A stretch of 64,000 nt of DNA from Qipengyuania sp. HL-TH1 (GTDB lineage Bacteria > Pseudomonadota > Alphaproteobacteria > Sphingomonadales > Sphingomonadaceae), in the NCBI RefSeq assembly GCF_036365825.1, contig NZ_CP142675.1, positions 1,426,001 through 1,490,000 on the forward strand, given 5' to 3'. A model generated the notes under the pieces. It saw nothing but the letters and a program-made list of their open reading frames with translations. It did not search any database and was not told the origin of the DNA. Each line of letters starts with the position of its first letter. The first letter of the stretch is position 1. Positions 59,907 through 64,000 of the stretch are shown here, in pieces. Position numbers and translations under genes: made by a program.

Positions 59907-60389
59907 TTATCCGCGGTCGCGCAGCAGCCGCGCCTTGTCGCGCTTCCAGTCGCGATCCTTGATCGTCTGGCGCTTGTCATGCGCCTGCTTGCCCTTGGCC
60001 AGCGCGAGTTCGACCTTCGCCCGTCCGGTGCTGTTGAAATAGATCGACAGCGGGACCAGCGTCATGCCCTTGCGCTCGACCGCGCCGAACAGCTTCTCGA
60101 TCTCGCGCGAATTGAGCAACAGTTTGCGCGGCCGGCGCGGCTCGTGATTGAGCCGGTTGCCATGCGAATATTCGGGGATGTTGGCATTGACCAGCCAGAC
60201 CTGCCCGTCGCGGATCTCGGCATAGCTTTCCTTGATGCTCGCCTCGCCCGCGCGCAGCGCCTTGACCTCGGTCCCCTGCAGCGCGAGCCCGGCCTCGAAA
60301 GTCTCTTCGACATGGTAATCGTACCGCACGCGCCGGTTGTCGGCGACGGTCTTCTGCTTGTCGAAAGTGGCGGGCTTGGGTCGGACCAT
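59907..60389 (-). CDS. smpB: SsrA-binding protein
   Basis: SmpB binds tmRNA and guides it to stalled ribosomes. The 160-residue protein shows [32 protein letters not shown], with the family core split as [11 protein letters not shown] and GTEVKALR, then [19 protein letters not shown] and the basic tail [19 protein letters not shown]. The start MVRPKPATF at 60389 is normal for the family. Neighbouring dapA is separated by the aspartoacylase-like gene, so the common dapA-smpB order is interrupted here. Confidence 0.96.
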   Translation of the reverse strand: MVRPKPATFDKQKTVADNRRVRYDYHVEETFEAGLALQGTEVKALRAGEASIKESYAEIRDGQVWLVNANIPEYSHGNRLNHEPRRPRKLLLNSREIEKLFGAVERKGMTLVPLSIYFNSTGRAKVELALAKGKQAHDKRQTIKDRDWKRDKARLLRDRG

Positions 60390-60483
60390 AAGGCGGGCGC
60401 ATGTAGGATAGCGGGCGGCGCTTGGAAAGGGCGCGCAGCGATTTCTCTTGCCAAGCACGCCGCACGCGTGGCGAAAGCCGCGC

Positions 60484-61551
60484 ATGAATGCCCGCCCCGC
60501 TATCGAACCCTTTGCAATCCACGACAGCGTCATCGCGCCGGGAACGCGCGCGACCGTGGCCATCCCCGTTGCGCAGCAGGTCACCGGGCTGAACTCCGCG
60601 CTTGCGCTGGAGGTCTTTCATGGCGCGACGCATGGTCCCTGTATCTTCGTCAGCGGCGCGATCCATGGTGATGAGATTATCGGCACCGCGGTGATCCAGC
60701 GGCTGCTCGAGCGCCTGTCGCCCGGCATGCTCGCCGGCACGATCATCTTCGCCCCCGCGGTCAATATCTACGGCTTCGTGGCACACAGCCGTTACCTCCC
60801 CGACCGGCGCGATCTCAATCGCAGCTTTCCGGGGGCCGAACGCGGCAGCCTCGCCGCGCAGCTGGCGCATTGCTTCCTCACGCAGGTGATCGACCGCTGC
60901 GCGCTGGGCATCGATATCCATTCGGCCGCCGTCCACCGCTACAACCTCCCGCAGATCCGCATCGCCGCGGGCAGTCCCTATCTGTCCGAACTGGCCATGG
61001 CCTTCGGCGCGCCGATCATCATCGAAAGCCCGCTGCGCCCCGGCTCGATGCGCGCGCTGGCCGCCGATCGCGAGACGCCCATGCTGCTGCTCGAAGCGGG
61101 AGAGGCGCTGCGCTTCGACCGCTTTTCGATCGAGATCGGGGTCGCGGGCGTGCTGCGCGTGCTCGCGCATATCGGGATGATCGATGCCGACGATGGACTG
61201 GACGAGGTCGAGGTTCCGCTCCGCTCGAACCGCTCGAGCTGGGTGCGCGCGCCGCGCGGCGGTGTGAGCCGGCGGGTGTGCCGCTCGGGCGATGTCGTGC
61301 GCAAGGGCGCGCTGCTCGCGCGGGTCGGGGGCCTGTTCGGCGAAGATCCCGAAGACCTTGTCAGCCCGACCGCCGGGGTGGTCATCGGCCATGCGACGCT
61401 GCCCATCGTCAACCAGGGTGATGCGCTGTTCCATATCGCCGAGGTCGAGGCGCTCGACCATGCGGGGGAGCATGCCGACAGCATCGTCGAAGCGCTTGCC
61501 GTCAGCGATCCCCCTTCCCCGCCGCGCCTCTGCTCGACGAAGACGAAGTGA
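60484..61551 (+). CDS. Succinylglutamate desuccinylase/aspartoacylase family protein
   Basis: The 355-residue zinc hydrolase has the metal site pair [13 protein letters not shown] (His and Glu) and [12 protein letters not shown] (His), as in AstE and aspartoacylase. The C-terminal part forms the usual beta-rich domain ([21 protein letters not shown]). It cleaves an N-acyl amino acid or ester, but the substrate is not defined. The ATG at 60484 is preferred over 60448. It converges with dapA, with only one base between the stops. Confidence 0.87.
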   Translation: MNARPAIEPFAIHDSVIAPGTRATVAIPVAQQVTGLNSALALEVFHGATHGPCIFVSGAIHGDEIIGTAVIQRLLERLSPGMLAGTIIFAPAVNIYGFVAHSRYLPDRRDLNRSFPGAERGSLAAQLAHCFLTQVIDRCALGIDIHSAAVHRYNLPQIRIAAGSPYLSELAMAFGAPIIIESPLRPGSMRALAADRETPMLLLEAGEALRFDRFSIEIGVAGVLRVLAHIGMIDADDGLDEVEVPLRSNRSSWVRAPRGGVSRRVCRSGDVVRKGALLARVGGLFGEDPEDLVSPTAGVVIGHATLPIVNQGDALFHIAEVEALDHAGEHADSIVEALAVSDPPSPPRLCSTKTK

Positions 61552-61552
61552 T

Positions 61553-62434
61553 CTAGGCCAGCCCGGCGATTTCCAGCGCTTCGTCGACCGCCTTGCGGCT
61601 GGCTTCGCTGGCGGTGCACAGCGGTAGGCGGACATCGGGCTCGAACCAGTCGTGCACCCGGCTCAGCGCATATTTGACCGGTGCCGGGCTGGCGTCCGAA
61701 AACATTGCATAATGCAGCGGGAACAGGCGGTCGTTGAGCGCGCGCGCCTTGACCAGATCGTTGGCGGCAATCGCCTCGTGGAATTCGGCGCACAGCGCAG
61801 GCGCGACATTGGCGGTCACCGAGATGCACCCCGACCCGCCCGCGGCCGAATGCGGCAGCCACAATTCGTCATTGCCCGACAGTTGGCAGAATTCGTGGTC
61901 GAGCCCCATGCGGTGATCGGCAACGCGCGACAAATCGCCGCTGGCATCCTTGATGGCGACGATGCGATCCGGATATTTGCGTACCAGTTCGACCACTGTC
62001 TCGTCCTCGATATCGGTCACCGTGCGGCCGGGGACATTATAGAGAACGATCGGCAGATCGCTGTTTTCCGCCAGGAAGCTGAAATGCGCGATCAGGCCGG
62101 TCTGGCTCGGCCGGTTGTAATAAGGCGCGACGCACAGCCCCGCAGCCGCCCCCGCCTTCTTCGAAAACTGCATGTGGAGCAGCGCATTGCGCGTATCGTT
62201 CGAGCCGCAGCCCGCGATCACCGGCACGCGGCCCGCCGCCTGTTCGATACAGACCTCGATCACCCGGTGATGTTCGGCATTCGACAGCGTCGAGGCCTCG
62301 CCCGTGGTGCCGCAGGGGACCAGCCCCTTGCTGCCATTGTCGATCTGCCAGTCGACGAGCTTGCGGAACGCGGCTTCATCGAACGATCCGTCGCGAAAAG
62401 GAGTCGCCAGAGCTGGAATCGAGCCTGAGAACAT
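61553..62434 (-). CDS. dapA: 4-hydroxy-tetrahydrodipicolinate synthase
   Basis: DapA condenses pyruvate with aspartate semialdehyde in lysine and diaminopimelate synthesis. The 293-residue protein has PCGTTGEASTLSNAEH (substrate binding), VLYNVPGRT (Tyr) and the Schiff-base lysine in VAIKDASGDL. The length is normal. It is divergent from the lytic transglycosylase gene; the 96-base gap must hold both promoters. Confidence 0.95.
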   Translation of the reverse strand: MFSGSIPALATPFRDGSFDEAAFRKLVDWQIDNGSKGLVPCGTTGEASTLSNAEHHRVIEVCIEQAAGRVPVIAGCGSNDTRNALLHMQFSKKAGAAAGLCVAPYYNRPSQTGLIAHFSFLAENSDLPIVLYNVPGRTVTDIEDETVVELVRKYPDRIVAIKDASGDLSRVADHRMGLDHEFCQLSGNDELWLPHSAAGGSGCISVTANVAPALCAEFHEAIAANDLVKARALNDRLFPLHYAMFSDASPAPVKYALSRVHDWFEPDVRLPLCTASEASRKAVDEALEIAGLA

Positions 62435-62530
62435 TTACCTGAGTCCTGCGTTAGAGGAATGAAACAAAATCAGTTTTCGTGACGCGGCGCCACGATCCAT
62501 TCAGCGCCTGATAAGGAGGGGCCGGGCAAA

Positions 62531-64000
62531 ATGTCCAGCATGGGCCGAAAAACAGTTTTCTCACTCGCACTTATGGTCGGCACTGCGCTGGCCTTCCCTT
62601 CGCTTGCGCAGGCACAGGATGCCTCGCGCAGCAGCCTGGTCGCACAGCAGCCGGGCCGGATGGATCAGGCGGTCGGACAATGGGAATATCTGACCAAGCA
62701 GGAGAACCTGCCGTTCTCCTCCTACGCGGATTTCCTCACCAGCTATCCGGATTTTCCCAAACAGGAATTGCTCCAGCGCCGTGCCGAAGCCGCACTCGAT
62801 CGCGAAGCGCCCTCGCCGCAGACGCTAGTCGCCTTTTTCGACAAGCATGTCCCGCTGACCAATAGCGGGCGGGCGCGGTATGCGCTTGCGCTGGCCTCGC
62901 TCGACCGCCCCGAGGCGGTCGACATCGCGCGCGAAGCGTGGCGCGGCGGCACGATGAGCGGCCCGGCAGAGCTTTACATGCAGGGACTGTTCGGCAGCCG
63001 CTTCGCCCCCGAAGACCATGATGCGCGGATGGATGCGCTGCTGTGGCAGGGCAGCTACGAAGCCGCTTCGCGCCATGTCGTGCGCGTCTCGCCCGCTTAT
63101 CGCCTGATGGCGCAGGCGCGGCTGGCGCTGCTGCAGGGCAGCACGCCTTCGCAGGCCGGCGTACCCGTTCCCACGGGTGCGATGACCGATGCGGGCTATG
63201 TCTACAATCTGACGCGGCATTACCGCAATTCAGGCCAGCCGTACGAAGCGGTGAACCTGCTTTCGACCCGCGCGGCCTTCGTGTCGCCTGCTTTCGACGG
63301 CACGCAATTCGTCAGCGAAGCGCTGGCGGTGGCCAAGAGTGCCGGGGCGACGCAGGCCGCCAGCATTGCGGGCAAGATCGACGATGTTTTCGCGCCGGGC
63401 ACCGATATTTCCGACGGCTCCTATACGCTGCGTGACAAATATACCGACCTGATGTGGCTTGGCGGAACCAAGGCGCTTTGGTCGCTCGGCGACGGGACGC
63501 AGGCTGCGCCGCTGTTCTACCGCTATGGCACCGCAGCCAAGACGCCGCTGACCCGCTCGAAGGGCTTTTACTGGGCCGGACGCGCCGCCGCGCACGCCGG
63601 CGATCAGGCCGGGGCACAGCGCTATTGGGAAATGGCCGCTCAATATCCCGATTGGTACTACGGCCAGTTGGCGCTGAGCGAGCTTGGCCGCCCGATGCCG
63701 ACATTTGCTCCCGTTCCCGCACCCGACAGCGCCGAGCGCGCGGCCTTCGAAGCCGATCCGCTGACCGGCGCGCTGCGTGCAATCGCGCGCAATCGCCGCG
63801 ACTGGCGCACCGAACGCGCCTTTTTCGAAGCGATCGCCGACAAGGCCGATACGCCGGGCGAAATGGCTCTCGTCGGCCAGCTGGCGCGCGAAACGGGGCT
63901 CGAGGAAATGGCGGTCGTCGCCGGGCTGGTGGCAGGCGAGCATGGCCTCACCGGATTCGAACGGCTCGGCTATCCTACCGTCGAAACGCATCCGGGCGCG
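62531..64000 (+). CDS. Soluble lytic transglycosylase, 5' part (runs off window)
   Basis: The frame is open from the ATG at 62531 through the last base (490 codons). The protein starts with a signal peptide (MGRKTVFSLALMVGTALAFPSLAQAQ), so it is periplasmic. The visible part is alpha-helical and repetitive, matching the superhelical U-domain of Slt70-type murein transglycosylases; YYGQLALSELGRP is a typical segment. The catalytic domain would lie beyond the window. AGGAGG lies 11 bases upstream; an ATG at 62540 is an alternative start. Confidence 0.82.
   Translation, partial: MSSMGRKTVFSLALMVGTALAFPSLAQAQDASRSSLVAQQPGRMDQAVGQWEYLTKQENLPFSSYADFLTSYPDFPKQELLQRRAEAALDREAPSPQTLVAFFDKHVPLTNSGRARYALALASLDRPEAVDIAREAWRGGTMSGPAELYMQGLFGSRFAPEDHDARMDALLWQGSYEAASRHVVRVSPAYRLMAQARLALLQGSTPSQAGVPVPTGAMTDAGYVYNLTRHYRNSGQPYEAVNLLSTRAAFVSPAFDGTQFVSEALAVAKSAGATQAASIAGKIDDVFAPGTDISDGSYTLRDKYTDLMWLGGTKALWSLGDGTQAAPLFYRYGTAAKTPLTRSKGFYWAGRAAAHAGDQAGAQRYWEMAAQYPDWYYGQLALSELGRPMPTFAPVPAPDSAERAAFEADPLTGALRAIARNRRDWRTERAFFEAIADKADTPGEMALVGQLARETGLEEMAVVAGLVAGEHGLTGFERLGYPTVETHPGA

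Noticed and set aside
59977..61635. A 552-codon open frame on the - strand
   Set aside because: It overlaps smpB in another frame and is antisense to the aspartoacylase-family gene. The His/Arg/Asp-rich translation has no domain.

Overview
The window is chromosomal DNA, GC-rich and densely coded, and most likely from an alphaproteobacterium of the order Sphingomonadales, probably Erythrobacteraceae (Erythrobacter/Qipengyuania type). Supporting signs are the trpF-trpB-trpA-accD-folC gene order, a CckA hybrid kinase and a CpdR-type response regulator, an alphaproteobacterial SOS box (GTTC-N7-GTTC) in front of recA, a SapC-family protein, a SuhB-like small RNA, and an exopolysaccharide locus of sphingomonad style. 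The organism call is an inference from gene content; no marker gene was compared with a database.

Layout. Positions 1-7700 hold housekeeping metabolism on the + strand: purB, a LapA-like membrane protein, pyrF, trpF, trpB, a small membrane protein, trpA, a REP-like inverted repeat, accD and folC. Positions 7700-20400 hold an AmpG-like transporter, a Rieske oxygenase, two rRNA modification enzymes (RluB type and RsmD), two tandem paralogous secreted 'WP-repeat' proteins of unknown function, a UvrD/PcrA helicase, a DEAD-box RNA helicase, an FAD-linked oxidoreductase and a SapC protein. Positions 20400-25330 hold an M48/PDZ protease, the GDP-mannose pair manC and mannose-6-phosphate isomerase, a SuhB-like sRNA, an N-formylglutamate amidohydrolase, cpdR and tRNA-Val(GAC).

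Positions 25416-43022 are an exopolysaccharide gene cluster, almost all on the - strand. It encodes a polyprenyl-phosphate glycosyl-1-phosphate transferase (chain initiation), two glycosyltransferases, a Wzx-type flippase, an O-antigen ligase/polymerase-family protein (Wzy candidate), a Wza-type export lipoprotein and a Wzc-type tyrosine autokinase with a tandem-repeat Tyr-Gly tail. It also carries four different sulfotransferase-family proteins, one beta-helix protein with a Tat-like leader on the opposite strand, and two proteins of unknown function. With manC/manA nearby (21.5-23.4 kb) and UDP-glucose dehydrogenase plus a UDP-uronate epimerase further on (52.4-54.6 kb), the locus suggests a sulfated polysaccharide that may contain mannose-derived sugars and uronic acids. 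This is the most interesting system in the window.

Positions 43250-64000 return to core functions: icd, a GNAT-nitrilase fusion, a CPA2 cation/proton antiporter with a Cys-rich partner, alaS, a methyltransferase-epimerase-UDP-glucose dehydrogenase operon, a glutathione transferase, recA with its SOS promoter, cckA, a DUF2062 protein, smpB, a succinylglutamate desuccinylase/aspartoacylase-family protein, dapA, and the 5' part of a soluble lytic transglycosylase gene that runs off the end. No insertion sequences, prophage genes, CRISPR arrays or rRNA genes were seen.
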